64,000 bases of DNA from Trochalopteron elliotii (lineage: Eukaryota > Chordata > Aves > Passeriformes > Leiothrichidae): positions 4,858,164 through 4,922,163 of the forward strand of contig JANPWX010000080.1 of assembly GCA_024734555.1 (NCBI GenBank). The letters are read 5' to 3'. The notes beneath the pieces are model-generated. The model saw only the letters and a list, made by a program, of their open reading frames with translations, ran no database searches and was not told the origin of the DNA. Below are positions 1-13,400 of this stretch, one piece after another. A program made the position numbers and the translations under genes. Within the stretch, counting starts at the first letter, position 1, and each line of letters begins with the position of its first letter.

Positions 1-39
1 GAATCCCTTAGCAGATCCTTTATTCCAATGTGTAAATTT

Positions 40-115
40 CTTTTCCTCATTTTTCTCTGTAAAATGGGAACATTTTTGTACTTCTGTGAGTGTTTAAATT
101 AAACAGCAAATGAAT
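40..115 (-). mobile_element. MIR-like SINE fragment (ancient)
   Basis: The + strand reads cctcat...ctgtaaaatggga, then a GTACTTCTGTGAG-like stretch and ttaaattaaa. This matches the order of the antisense MIR core (TTTCCTCATCTGTAAAATGGG, then ...GTGAGGATTAAAT). The copy is heavily diverged and only part of the core is recognisable. The assignment is from memory of the family consensus; a CORE-SINE relative or an L2-type tail is possible. Confidence 0.45.
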
Positions 116-163
116 GCAGAGAAGTGATTTGTTTTTCTTCTACAAAAAAGAAACATGGTAAGT

Positions 164-221
164 TTTATTATACCTACATAATGTTATTATACCTACATTA
201 ATGTTATTAATTATACCTACA
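164..221. repeat. Short tandem repeat, about 20-bp unit x 3
   Basis: Three imperfect copies of a unit containing ttattatacctacat stand head to tail, with copies ending in taatg and the last copy carrying an extra ttaa. This is a local minisatellite and no function is suggested. Confidence 0.75.
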
Positions 222-3200
222 GTTTTATACACTGTTTTTCTCTAATGAAGATGATTTGTATTATCTATTTGAACTTCCAAATGGCATGAAGACATAACAA
301 ATTTATTTACAAGCATGAAAGTCTTTGCATTCCACTGTTTTATTGCTAACTTTATATACTGAGGAATGGTTGGAAAAATTTTGAACTTTATCCAGCAGCT
401 ACAAAAATATGATCTTCAGATCATAGTTTTTCCTGAAACTATAGTTTCAGACTGCCAGAGAGCTCTGTGTAGCTGACAACTTCTAAGCAGACTAATGAGA
501 TTACTAGCAAACATTTTCATAATTAGAAACAACAATTGGCACTTGATATCTGTTCCTTTACTAATATATTTTCATTTAATTTTGTTTCAAGCACACACCT
601 GTAGTATAATAGTTATGGTTTATTTCCTTTTTAATAACGAAAATTTTATTTTGGAAAAACTGCCTGAATTATTATTTCAAGTGGTCAACAAGTATTCAAT
701 CCATGACTCTTCAAATTACCAGTGTGATTTGACATTAATTTTTTCTGCTTCCAAATTAAAAAGCTAACAGTATGTAGTAACAGTAGGCAACATAAAATAT
801 CTCTGCCAAACTTGGTCAATAATTGCATAGCATTTACAGCTATAATTAAAATCTTTCAAAGTCTATGTTCATATAGCATTCTTTGAGGTTAATTGGGTTT
901 AGAGCACTGCAAAATCATTTTCATTTGATATATTTCACTTGTTACAAATTGCACATTAGCCCATTGAAAATGTACAGCATGTGTCTTAATTTGAAAATAT
1001 TTAGAATTGTAAGTTACAGTAAAAAAACTGGTAATTCCTAGTTTCTAATAACACTCAAAATAAAATAAAGTCATTTCCAATAATTTCAATGAATGCTAGC
1101 ATAAGACTGTGAAGGACAGACTCTTCCAAATATTGGGATTGCCTCATTTAGCTAGGTATGAAGTTGGGGGACTGGAATCCACTGGAACAAATCAGAAGTC
1201 CTAATTTTATGAGAAATAAACATTCAGCACCTATTTTCATAGCTGAGTGACTTACAGGACAGTCATTCAGCACCTATTTTCATACAGTCCTTGTAATGAA
1301 GGACGGGAGTGTAGAGATAAAAAAAATGCTGAAAGAAGAAACTGCATTTTGTTTCTCTTAAAACCCTGGACTGATGTGTGCCAGTTCAGGCCTTTCAAGT
1401 CCTGAAGATTGGAAGACCAAAGCCAGTAAATTGCTGGAGCTTTTTAGAAACACAGCTGACATCTAATCTGTGTGAAATATGACTGCTATTATGATTTGGA
1501 AATCATAATATTGAAACTCCTGAAAACATGTTCACACAAAATTTGAGTCATAATGGGAGTGAGCCACTCTGTCTGAAGTGTCTGATTTGGAAACTGTTCT
1601 CCATATGGTCCCTTCTGAGCCTTCTCAGAGACTCCAGAGGGAGGCTCTGGATTCCCCAGATCCATGTCTGTGAATGGCCCGTGTCTTTCCACTGTAGAAG
1701 AATTATTATTTCAAGCCCATAATTTCAAGAATGTCAGATCTGATTCCTCTCAACATTCCTTAAGAGTATGAGGAATAGATATGCAAGTGGGACCATGTGA
1801 CATACAAAATTAAATTGTATCAGATTTTTCACATTTTTAGTATTTCTTAAAAAAATTATTTGAAAAGCTTTTGTAGACACACAGTAGTAAAAATAAAAGT
1901 GCACAAGAATATCATGTGTTAATTCTCTACCCTATACTTCTCTAGGATTTTGGTACAATCTGAGAAGCTGTAATAAAAAAAAATCACATAATTTACTAAG
2001 AAGAGACTACACATTCTCCCTCATCTCCTTTTTTAATAGCTAATTATGAATTTCCAATTACTATATAAAAAGAATAGCATTTTAAATGCTTGATTAAGAA
2101 GAGAAAATAATATATATGTGGAGCAAAAAGATAACGAAATGCTCAAAAGAGGGCACTAAAATTCTTCTTGGCAAAGGTTATAGGGAAATTTGAACTGTCC
2201 AGAAATATTCTTTGTTGACTGTTGTCAGACTCAAGATAAATAACACATAATAGTTCTCTCTCTTACTGCAGCACATCACAGTTTCACATTTTATTTGCCC
2301 AATTGCCATACAAATTTTATAAAGGAGAACCTTACACTCTAATATAAATTTAAAGTACTCTGGGAATTTGTAAACAATCTTGACATTTTTTGTGTCTATG
2401 AGCTCACAGGCTACCCTTCAGTGCAGGAAGACAGCCTTAGTTCCTGGAGTGTTATCAGACTTAATCTCTATCAGCCCCAAAACTGTCCCTCCTTGTCCAC
2501 AGCTGTGTGTTCACTACAGTGTGTGTTTCTACCTTTGTGCACTTATGCACATGCATGCTTTTATGTGTTCACTCATTTTCTTAGACTTGACTAAACCACT
2601 TTAGAGTGTAATTTAATAGAGTTTTAATTTAAAGTGAATATTTGTAGAAAATTAGGGTATTATTTAAAATCCTACCAAAGAAACAATTTAGTTAAAAATA
2701 AGTGTATAAAGGAATTTGTTTTCTTTCTCCTGGTGGTTTGGTCCTCCTACATGATTTACGCTTAATGCAGCTGTCAAAACTCAGACAATCTGATATTTTA
2801 AGTGTAACTTGTTTTATTTAGGTATATAAACCAGGCTGAAACAGAATGGTCACATAGCAAGCAGAGCAGTCCTTTCTTTCAGGACTTCATCCAAGTGTCA
2901 ATAACCAAGTTCCTAGAACCACTTCCCTTTCAAAATATATTCTCAAAGCATTACAAAAAACTCCCTGCTATCTTGTACTTCTTCTCTATACTACCTACTT
3001 CCACACAGAACTTGAGGTTCTGAGAAAAGGCCAGTATCTAGGTCCACCAGAAACTAAAAATTTTTACTTTATGCTGAAAATAATACTTTAAAAATTATAC
3101 TTAAGAACAGATTTTTATCGATATTATAAACAAAATTATTTACCTTGAAGGCTAATTAATGATAAGATTTGTTATTATTCAATTAAGGAACACAAAGGCA

Positions 3201-3880
3201 GACCCATATATCAAATCAAATAAGTTGTCATTGATGTGGGTATCTAGTAAAACAACTGGAGAGGGAACATTCTTTTCATTTGTTTAGTTTATTAGAGGCC
3301 TCCAGCTGTCACTAAATAAAAGTGACATATTTAAATATTCCTAAAATAAATATTCTTAAACTAAACTTAAATATTCCTACAGAAATACACATATAACTGA
3401 AGATTTTTCACTGGAAAATATTAACACCAAGTTAATAGCAGAAAATTGTAAATTTCTTCACTACTGTATCAATACACAAAAGAAATATATTTCCTACAAT
3501 TCACCTCTTAGAAGAAATAAAAATATTACTATAACAAAAAATTGTGAAGCAGTTCTGTCATGGCCCTTGCTGTTTGCCTGAAATAGGTAAGCTACTTTCT
3601 CTGAATAATTTACAGGTGTAAATATAGAGCAACCACCTTATTTATTTTTTTTTAACATTATCTTCAATTGATTATTAGCTTTTGGTTTCTTATATTCTTA
3701 TTGCTGTAATGTAAAAATAAATGACACACGGGTAGAATTTATGCATTACAGATGTAACCACAGAGTAAAGAAAAGACCAAAGATATTATCAATACAAGAT
3801 GTAGAACACTTTTTTTAGCCAGAGTCCCTCGGTGAGTTCCTGTCTGCAGAAGAGGAGTTTTCTGTCAGACCAGACATATT
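222..3880. other. AT-rich non-coding DNA
   Basis: This stretch is AT-rich and stops are frequent in all frames. The only internal structure seen is a 21-bp direct repeat (cattcagcacctattttcat + a) at 1221-1241 and 1264-1284. The small open frames at 495-767 and 2380-2604 show no recognisable domain. No gene or mobile element is recognised. Confidence 0.6.
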
Positions 3881-3889
3881 CACATATTC

Positions 3890-4265
3890 CCTTCCCGCCC
3901 TCGCACTCTTGCTGCCTGGCGGAGATAAAACGAGCTGAGCACAGAAAGGGAAGGGAAGCAATTGAAAGGGGTGTTGTGGGGGGGAAAGTGACAATAAAGA
4001 ATGTTTTCGCCCTCTGTTCTGCCAGTCCTGCAGCACCTGTGGATTTTTAAGTAGGAAGTTTGAGGGATTATTGCATGGGATGATCTTGCAGATCATGGCA
4101 GGCAGAGTGTTGGCTGCCTGCTCTGGGGGACAAAGGGACAGCACCAGACACTCGCAGGAGGCCCTGTGTCCCTGCATCCCTGTGTCCCTGAGTTCCCTGC
4201 CCCAGGCCCCATAGGACTCAGGCAGCAGAAGATGGAGCAGTCGCCAAGGCCTGTCAGGTACTGTG
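3890..4265. other. GC-rich patch with overlapping open frames
   Basis: GC content rises clearly above the surroundings, and the patch includes runs of ccctgtgtccctg-type repeats near 4160-4195. The longest open frame of the window (3815-4285, - strand, 156 codons) covers it. That frame has no recognisable domain, and its length is explained by fewer stop codons in GC-rich sequence. The patch could be an old GC-rich repeat or part of a non-coding transcript. Confidence 0.5.
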
Positions 4266-4269
4266 TTGT

Positions 4270-7200
4270 TTGCTACCGAATTCACTGTATCTGAGAGCAG
4301 GCCCTGCCTGATGAATGCTCTTTGTCATCTGAGTTGCCCCTCGCAGATTTTCTCGTTCCCTATGCAGTGCTGTTGGACCCATCAACGTGTGTGGCAGAGG
4401 AGATTTTTGTATTTTCTTTTCCCTGTTGCATCAAAATGGTTGCAGTGTGCTGGGACAAAAGCCAGCCTCACACAGCAGGTCCTTTGGCTGCTCTGGGCAG
4501 TGGTGTTGTGCCATCCTGAGGAGCTTTGGCAGCTGCTAATGAGGGGCTACAGGGACTAAGATCCAGGATGTACATGGTTTCTTTAGAAATATGCTCTTCC
4601 TAGGGCAGAGGAGCTGAATGGGGTGCTGAAGATGAGGCTGAGGGTTTTATAAATATTCAGAGCCACTAGAAGTGCACAAGTGCACAGAGGACTGTTGTGA
4701 GTGCAGAGGATGCCGACACCCTCAGGCTGCAGTTATTGCTGAGCTGTGCTTCTGCATCAGCCAGCCCCTCTGATGCCCTGTGACAAGGTTGGTCTTGGGA
4801 AGGGGTGATGGATTTATCCCTGGCTTAATTATATTAATTTAATCACTATTTCACATCAAATTCTTATTATCTCTTTTGTTGTGACAGCTGGTCTGTGTGT
4901 GATCTGATTGATTCATCAGTAGATTGCTTTACTTAGCAAACTGTTGGTTGATTACTGCTGCTGGCATTAAAGAAAATATTTACTTTTAAAACTATGAATC
5001 TATATTTTTTTTAAACAATGATGTGGGCAACTCTACACAGGTCACATAGAGACAATTCCTTCAGCTTTATTTGCCCATTTTGCAGCATTTGGCCTTGTAC
5101 AATGTGGTTTTATGTGAAACACAAACTGTTTGAGAGAATGTTTTCATTAATTCAGCTTGTCTGTGGATCGGGTTCAAATGTTATTTTAAATGCTCACATT
5201 CCATATTTGTTATACGAAATATGAGCAAGTATATAAACACTTATTTTCTTAAAGTGATATTCCTATGTAGAACCTGTGCAGCAGTTTGATACAGATGAAG
5301 TTCCTTCCTGTCAAGGCAGTCTGTCTGAAAGAGTCGCATCAGAGGAATAACAAAGTAAATCTGAATGACTGCATGCATGCATCCTGAAATAAAGGATACA
5401 CAAGTACAAGAATATCTATGGGCTGCGTAGTGATTTCATTCCATCACTAAAATCACCCAGGCTAGAAAACCGAAATGCATACAGAAAGAGGTTAATACCA
5501 ATTATGAACTCACAGCTCATTATATACTTCTCAAAATAATACAGATACAACATGATTTAAGATAGGAAACTGTGGCTAAAGGAATTAGTTGTCTCGGCAT
5601 GAAACTTGGTTTATTTAATCAATGTTGTTTCCACTAGAAAAGTGGATTAGTTTTTCTTTAAGACAGAGTTAAAAGTTTTGCAGCTAATTTATTTTAATAA
5701 GCATTCAGTCACTGACTGCTGCAAAAAAAGGCTAAACTGTAATGAAGAGCCAGGAAAGAAAGCATGACTTAATTATTTTTCTGGGGTGGATAATGAATAA
5801 ATTAGCTACGCTGTAGGCTTGCTGTTTCTATAGAATTTATTACTTTTGCTTTAAGAACCATATCATGACAAAGTCAGTTTTTCTCCTGACTGCAAACTGA
5901 TTGATGGGGTAATGTCTGGTTGTGAAAGACTTCCTCTTCATCATTGTGTTGCCAACGTTGGTATCACAAAGTGAGTTTGAAGTTTTCCCGAGTGCATGTT
6001 CTCCTACGTAATTACAGATGACAATTACTTTAATTCCCTTTTTTAACAAGCTTTTTAATCACGTAAACTACAGAATGAATAACTTAGATGAAACCAAGGA
6101 TGCACATAGCTTGAAAACTGCTTTCTTGGCCCTTAATTTGTTGTCACGATGTCTTCTACGTGAAGAGCTAAATACTGTATTTAGAATGACAGCAGGTGTT
6201 TTCATGCTAAGATGAACATGGGTATAACAAAAAGGCTTTGCCAAGGAACAACTAAAGGATGGTCTTGCAAGTGTTCAAAGGATGAAATTTTTAAGGATAA
6301 AGATTATGTATTTGACATGGCATAGGGAATATAAGTTTGACTCAATTCCCACTACAGTCATTGAGACACTTGGATTTAAGTGGGAGATGGATCTGACCTG
6401 GTAGGTGTTCAAAAAATGATGACTTTAAAATACATAAAAGTGTAGAATAGGTGTCAGAAGGGAAAAAAAAATGCTGTGTGATTTACTGCAGTGTGAATCC
6501 TCCCAGCCAAATGAAGAAACACACACAGCTAAGATAATGAAAATAAGACTAAATTAAGCATTAGAAAAAGTATTGCATGGAACTAACTTTGATAAACAAA
6601 CTCACTTTTCTACAAGTCCTGACCTCTCGGGGCCTTTTTTTTTTGCCTGTTGACACATACAAATGAGATACAAAGTCTTCAGATATATTGCTTAGAATGT
6701 ATTTTATTTGCTGCTCCTCTCCAACCCAAGATAGTAAGAGCCTATTTTGGAGCTTTATTCTCTCTCAAGTAAGGAACTTTCCACTACACAATATCACATG
6801 CATCCTGAGAAAAAACATTTCTTTCAAATAGCCTGTTTCTTGGTTTGATAGTCAAGTTAGCAATGCATCGAGTTTTAATTAAAGGAGGGAAAACGTATTA
6901 AGTAGATATTACTTATTTTGAATAACTTTATCAGAGGGCTGTTGAACGTGGATTTTTTGAGGGAAACATTTACCTTGAACTTGCAAAGCAAAAATGTATA
7001 AACATCAAAGAAGCAGATTTCACTCTGAAAGATACATTACTAGCTATGCCCTATTCTGCAGTCAAAGGTCCTTAGTTGTAAAGAGTCAGGAAAAAAAGTA
7101 TAAGGGAAGAGACTGAAACAGATAATTCTGTCTTTTTTTACAGTCCCCAGAGTACTATGCAGTTTGGGGTGTTTATTCATCAGCTGCAGAGGACACTGAA

Positions 7201-10135
7201 TTCTTATCTGTTTATTTCCACAGAAAGTAATCATCTTTTTTATGAATAAAAAGCTAAAATCATTATGACTTATTCCATCAAATGCTATGCTGTCAATGGA
7301 AAAAGCTCTGAGAAAGGTCAGCTGTTTGACTCTTAAGCTGCAGCATTTGCAAGCAGTGCATGTAGTTTCTGATATTTCCTATATAACAGGCTAAAGGACA
7401 CATCTAGGCATTTATGTAATTATTTCTGTATGTTTGAATATCTAGTTTAATGACCATTAAAGTAATTCTAATGAGCATTCTATTGGTAAAGATACAGTTT
7501 ACAAGTTCAGTAAGAGAAAGCAAGCCCACAGACTGTATGTTACAAGCATGTTAGTGTTCTCCTTTTATTTAATTTGTGGCTACTCTCAAGGCCCCTCCAG
7601 TGCATGTATCATTTTTATTAAAATTAATGTAAAATGACTCACAGAGTCTAAATTAATTACAGTGATACATAGTGTTATTCTGTTCTAAGCAAAAATTAAC
7701 TCTATTCATGGTTGTTCATGTTTGCAGTATAACAAATCAAAATAAAAAAGCCCCTCCCCATGCTCCCCAAAGATGGCACTGCTTACTGCTGGTTTGAGGT
7801 AATGATAAAGAATTGCAGAATTCTGTCCCTGAACCACTAAAATTCAAGCAGTGAGTTGCAAGCTTTGCATCTCCATTTAAGAAAACTCAAATGTATCTAA
7901 ATGATACATTTAGATTAGGAGGAAAAATCTTTTCTGAATACCATATACAGAGACTTATGTTTTTCTAATTTTTCAGCATGGCAAGATGTTACTGTTATTT
8001 TTCCAAAGTCAAGGGCATAGCCAAAACTATGCCTTTTCATGTGCAGAGGGGAGAATGAAAACAGCACAGGTTGCCTAAAATTCTTCAGCTATTTGCTTTC
8101 TCACTATTGGATTGATATACTTTGCTGTTGAAAATGCATAAACTGACAGACACTGGGTTTAATGGGAGTGTCATATGAACTCTAGTATGAAGATATAGAC
8201 TGCAGACAAGTAAACTGGAAAGTTCACACCCAGCCTCTTTAGCAAATGTGTGCAGGAAAATCTGTGCTCCCCAGACAACAGGCATTCCACTTCTTTACAC
8301 ATATCAGTTTATCAAATTCTTTAACTGTCTCTTGTATTTATAAATACAAAGACCTTATACAAAGATTGAGAAATGATTGGAAATGAAGTAACAGGACACA
8401 TATAGATGAATATTGAATATAGAACCACAAAAATCTTCCAATTGTTTAACAGCAGCCTTTATAGGTGCAAAATAACCTTTATACTTAGCAAATATTCCTT
8501 CAAGTATGTAGTTGAAGAAATGTATTAAGAATTTAAAAAAAAATTAACTGCTTTGCAAATAAATTGAAAACAGAAAGTTTAAATATGCCAAACCCATTCT
8601 TTCTTGCACATTTTTGTCTTGCTCTACACAGCAATGTCATTACTTGCAAGAGCTCAGAGTGAGTAGAGATAAAGAAGGCAAATGGACATTGACAGCCATG
8701 TAATCCAGTGTCTGATTGCTTTTCCACATGTCACTGGTGAAACACACAACTCTCCCCTCAGCCTCTGTGAAGGTCTACAGTACTCAGACTCATTCAGTCT
8801 AATGCTGTCCATGCAGACAAACAACATCTTGAAGGAATCCTTTGCTGAGATTATGCTCTCTGGAAATGTTTTGACACCACTATTGGTCATCATTAAAAAT
8901 TCATCTGCAAGCCTGTGCTACAGATATGAACTAGGAATAGCTCATATTGAGACAAACCTTAAACTTATCACTGTGAGTTGAAAACATTAGAAGTATTTTT
9001 GTCAACAGTTTTTCAAAAGGATTTGTTCCAAATGCTTGGTTACTTTTGATTGCTCCTAGAAATCGATCTCTATAAAATTGTAGTAAAGAATATTCAAGAG
9101 AACTGTCACCTTTGCTGTTTGTGCTCTTTTAATTGAGCCTCATGTAATTTTTCCTTTTTTTACAAACTTTGCTTTAAATTCAAGTAATATTAGTCTACTC
9201 TTAAAAAAATCACTCAATATAGTCCTGGTGTTTGGGAACAAACTTTGTTGTTAGCCTTTATCATCACCTATGATAATTTAATGACTGACCAGTCTCTTGC
9301 TCTTACAATTGCTCCTAAGACACTGCAACTCAGCATTTTCTAAAAGGCATATAAAATAGGTTAAACAAACTATGTGTAAAGTGGTCCTGGTGCTTTTTGT
9401 GTTGCCAGCAGTAGACAATAGCAAGTTTTGGTGTTTTTTTAAAATATGTTGAGCAAGATAGACCTGGTTCTTCAAAGTATTAGACCATGGCTACTTTCTT
9501 TGCATCCTTTCAAATCCCCTGAAATCTACCTGGCGGAAGGTAGTGAAAAGTTTGAATATTTCAAGGGGTCAATATGTGTGCCTCATTTTGTAATTTAATA
9601 CTTTGCATAAGCTACAGCAAAGATCAATCTTAATAAGAAGACAAAAAAGTAGAGTAGCTCTTTTTAGTCTTCATTTGAGCAAGACTATCCATTCTTTTTC
9701 CTTTCCTACCTTTCAGCAGATACTATGGTTTACAGAGTGAAATAATAAGAGCTGCAGAAAAAACTGTTGTGGCTCTTCAGTAGAATATGGGCTATCTAAA
9801 ACATGTTTAAAAACAGCATAGATCAATTACTAATGGAGAGGGTAAATCTTAAAAAAATGTTCTTTTTCTTCCTAATGATGGAAGAAAGTGCCGTGTTTGG
9901 CATCAGTTTTTCTTTTTTCTCTATTTTTCAATATTTTATTTTCTCCTGCTGCATAATACAGGTGCTGACCATAATACTAAAAATGCAATATTAAACATGA
10001 AAACTGCTTTTGTTGTGACAAAAGCATGAATCTGTGAATTGGTGACGATTTTGAAGGAAAACATGCTTTTGTCCATCACTGCAGGATAAAGACAAAACAG
10101 TGCTTGGTACTGGGCTGAATGTTCATCACGTCTCT
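4270..10135. other. AT-rich non-coding DNA
   Basis: No gene is recognised. A (GCAT)3 run lies at 5371-5382. The segment around 4840-4985 has mixed composition and several homeodomain-like or TALE-like cores (tgacag, tgattgat), and could be a conserved non-coding element, but conservation cannot be judged from one sequence. Open frames of up to 99 codons (8682-8981) have no recognisable content. Confidence 0.55.
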
Positions 10136-10139
10136 GTTT

Positions 10140-10480
10140 CGGCCCCATTCCCTGGGAGGATTTTAACAGAAACCCAGGCCAGCTGTTTGCTGGGAAGGAC
10201 AGGCATGGGCAGGGGCCCCCAGAGCACAGAGCCCTGCCCCAGGAACAGGAGTGGTACCAGGGGCTGCTCTGTGCTCTGGTCTCTCAGGGGTCCTGTGTGA
10301 GACACCAGCCCCAGCCAAACCCACCCACACCCTCTGTGTGCCCGTGGAGGCCCTGCACAAACACCCCCTGTCCCCAGGCTGTGGCACTGCCACCCTCCAC
10401 ACACCCAGCCTGGCACTGCTGCCTGTGCTGCTCCTGCCCCGGCAATCCAGAGAAACCCAGAGGGGAGAAATGTGCTCTGT
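10140..10480. other. GC-rich patch (about 340 bp)
   Basis: A sharply bounded GC-rich block is rich in cccc, cagg and ctgtg words, with several overlapping open frames on both strands (10126-10500 on -, 10251-10622 on +). Mutually overlapping frames on opposite strands argue for composition rather than coding. CpG is scarce, so it is not a CpG island. The origin is unknown. Confidence 0.5.
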
Positions 10481-10484
10481 GTCT

Positions 10485-13400
10485 TCTGACCTACAGCCAA
10501 AACATCCCCCTTTTATGGCCATCTCTTATCCCTCTCCTGTCCACAGTTCCCCAAATCTTGGAGCAGCAAGAGCCCAGAGCTTGAGAGGCTTCTTGGATTC
10601 AGGAAAGGAATTTTTCCTGTAGGAAAATTCCTACTCTGATATTTTCTTTGATTTAGATAATGACAGGTTCATTTCTTCGCACATGAAGTAGTGATCTTGA
10701 AACACTTTCAAGCAGAAGTATTTTTCCTTTCCTGGAAGGACTTCATCAATATTAGCATTAGTCATTTTTATAAATGTAAAATAAGCCACAGAATGTTGCT
10801 TTATCCTACATTCATTTTAAAAAATTCTAGAAACCAACCAAGAGCTGTTATTATAAAGTGTTTTTTTGCAGTATGACCTTTACCTTCTAACTTGGTGACA
10901 AGATAAAGGAAGCTAAATTTTAGACCTGTATTTGTGTGCGTATTGTTTTCCTTTTCTTGGTAATATAACACTCCTAACAGTAATAGGCTTTGTGATTACA
11001 TTTTCAGACTCTCCATCTGTTATACCGGCTTCCATTTCTATTAAAAATATATATTTTGGATGAGTTTTATAGCTTAGCAATGAAACAGTCTCAAAACAGG
11101 TTTTTGGGTTTTTTAATAAAATGCTTTAGCTTGAGAATTACACTTTTCTTAACCATATATTTAAAATAATATAATAATTATTTAACAGCTTGAATGCAGA
11201 AAAAATACCATTTTCTAAGTACTAGAATTTTAAAACGATCTAAACTCAAAAAACAGGTTCAATTCTCAAGTAAACAGGGTAATTGAAATATACAGATCTT
11301 ATTTTTAGTACTCCTCACATCTGACAGTGTTCAGTGTTGAGAAGTTAATATTTTGCATCAACGTCCACAGTGCAAAAAATACAGAACAATTTCATATTAG
11401 AAGTAATTCCACAAATTCTTGTCACAGAACTCTAGCACAAACATTTCCACTGAGTGAGTTTCCATAGTTTCCATTTCCATAGTTTTCTAACATGAAATGT
11501 TTTCTTGTTTTTTATAAACAATTCAGACTTTTATATATCCTTTTAATAATAATAAAAAAAAATCCTCTCTGAATTATCTGATTTTCAGTAAGGTCAATTC
11601 TGAAGTTTGCACAACTGACTTGATTCTTAAATTATGTAGATTGGTTGAATTCAAGCAAAAATGAATACTTCTGAAAAGGATATGGATGAGCAGATAGTTA
11701 TATATATACATACATATATAAATGTATGTAGATAAATAGGTTTAAATATATAAAGAAATATATACCCTCACAGGATCTGGTAATTAATAATTAGTATCCT
11801 ATTTCCAAGTAATGTGAATACGTATTTTGAATTTGAAAATGCATTTTATGCTCTGTGTTTTTCAAGAACGGATGCTTGAAATAGTTCAATTTAATTTACA
11901 ATTGAGCCAAAACCCCAAAAACATGTAAGAGTAGAAATGTGATGAATAGTTGAGCAAAACTGCCTTTCAGGTGTTTACTGAAGAGAGCTCACAGGGAGGT
12001 AGAATGAGGTTTGATCTTGTTTTATGATATGGTGAGTACAATATTCAGGAAAACAATCATTTGCATCTAGTTAGCATCTGAGGTAAATGTGGTCATTATT
12101 TTCTTTTTCTCAGATGAGCAAATGTAGAATTTAGCTCACTGCCCAGTCTTAGGGAAGAGATGTCAGGCGCAGCTGGCAGCAGCCACTCTGTCACCTGAGC
12201 TCAGGAGCAGGAGCCTGGCTGTCCCTGCTGCAGCTCCCCTGGCAGACAGAGCCTGCTCTGCACAGGCTCGCAGACAACAGCAAGCAAAGCTGTTTTTTTG
12301 TTTACCAACCACACACTTTGTTCAAAGAAGAGCCGTACAAGGCTCTCAAGCAGGTTCCATGTGAATTCCTTCTGTGTTTGAAGCTTACAAGTGTGCTCCA
12401 CTCTCCATGCCACATTTATCAGCTGTTATTCCTTCAGAGAAGTACTCATGTTAAGATCCATTTTGCTGTGCCCAGCTTTTTCTTACCATTAACTGTTCTC
12501 CCTCTCCACGGCCATTGACACATTATGATCTTCAATCCAGAGGGTCCAAGTGTCTCCATAAAATGCAGCAGGAGCCTGGGCACATTGTTCAGGGCACAGA
12601 ACAGCTACAGGGAGCAGATGCCTAACTGTTATGTGCTGTCGTTTTCACAGTTGTTGCACATAAGTGCATTGGTGGATCTAGCTGCTCATGATTAATTTAG
12701 CTTTACTCCTCTGCTTATTTAATAAAGATTTTATTATGAACAGAAGAAATCAGATTTAGAAATTAAGCTGCTTCCTATGACAATCAGTGTGTGCAAAGAT
12801 TCTGGAGACAAAACTGGGCAAAGAAAAAAAAGTAATGTCCTTACAGTCAGCATATGCACACTGTACAGCCCATTTTCCCATTTCTCTTTGACCATTAAAA
12901 CATTTCAATGAATTATACATAGAGCAGTGAAATCATTTTAGCATTTCCAGTGGAACTAGCCCTCCAGCAAAGAGCAGCAATGGAGCTTCTCTTCTTTCAT
13001 AGCCTTGCACACAAACAATCAAGACAGGAATGCTTAGTAATTGTGGAATATACAGTGTAGCTCCATACGTATTCAGTTCAGATTTTAAGAACAGAAAAGT
13101 GGATGTATGTTTGCAAATAAACTCTGTTTAACATGAAATAAACTAATAGCACAGATGAACTTTCAATCATTAGTGCCAAATGAGGATACCTTTAAATTGT
13201 AAGTTTCAATTCATTTGCATAGATCAAGAACAAAGGCAGTTAATTGTTGATATACAATAAGCAGGCGCTCCCAACAGCTTTTCTTTTAGCTCATTAAGCC
13301 CAGAGCAGACAACACAGTCATTGAGCAGAAGCGTGGGGGAGGCACAGCTGGCATTCTGTGTGGCACAGGGACCCTCAGGTGCAGGTGTGGCCCCGTGCTC

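Noticed and set aside
3815..4285. 156-codon open frame on the - strand, the longest of the window
   Set aside because: It lies across a GC-rich patch, has no recognisable domain, is overlapped by open frames on the + strand, and shows no promoter or splice context.
12105..12150. Possible MIR fragment (ctcagatgagcaaatgtag)
   Set aside because: Only about 20 bases resemble the MIR core and the expected following words are absent.
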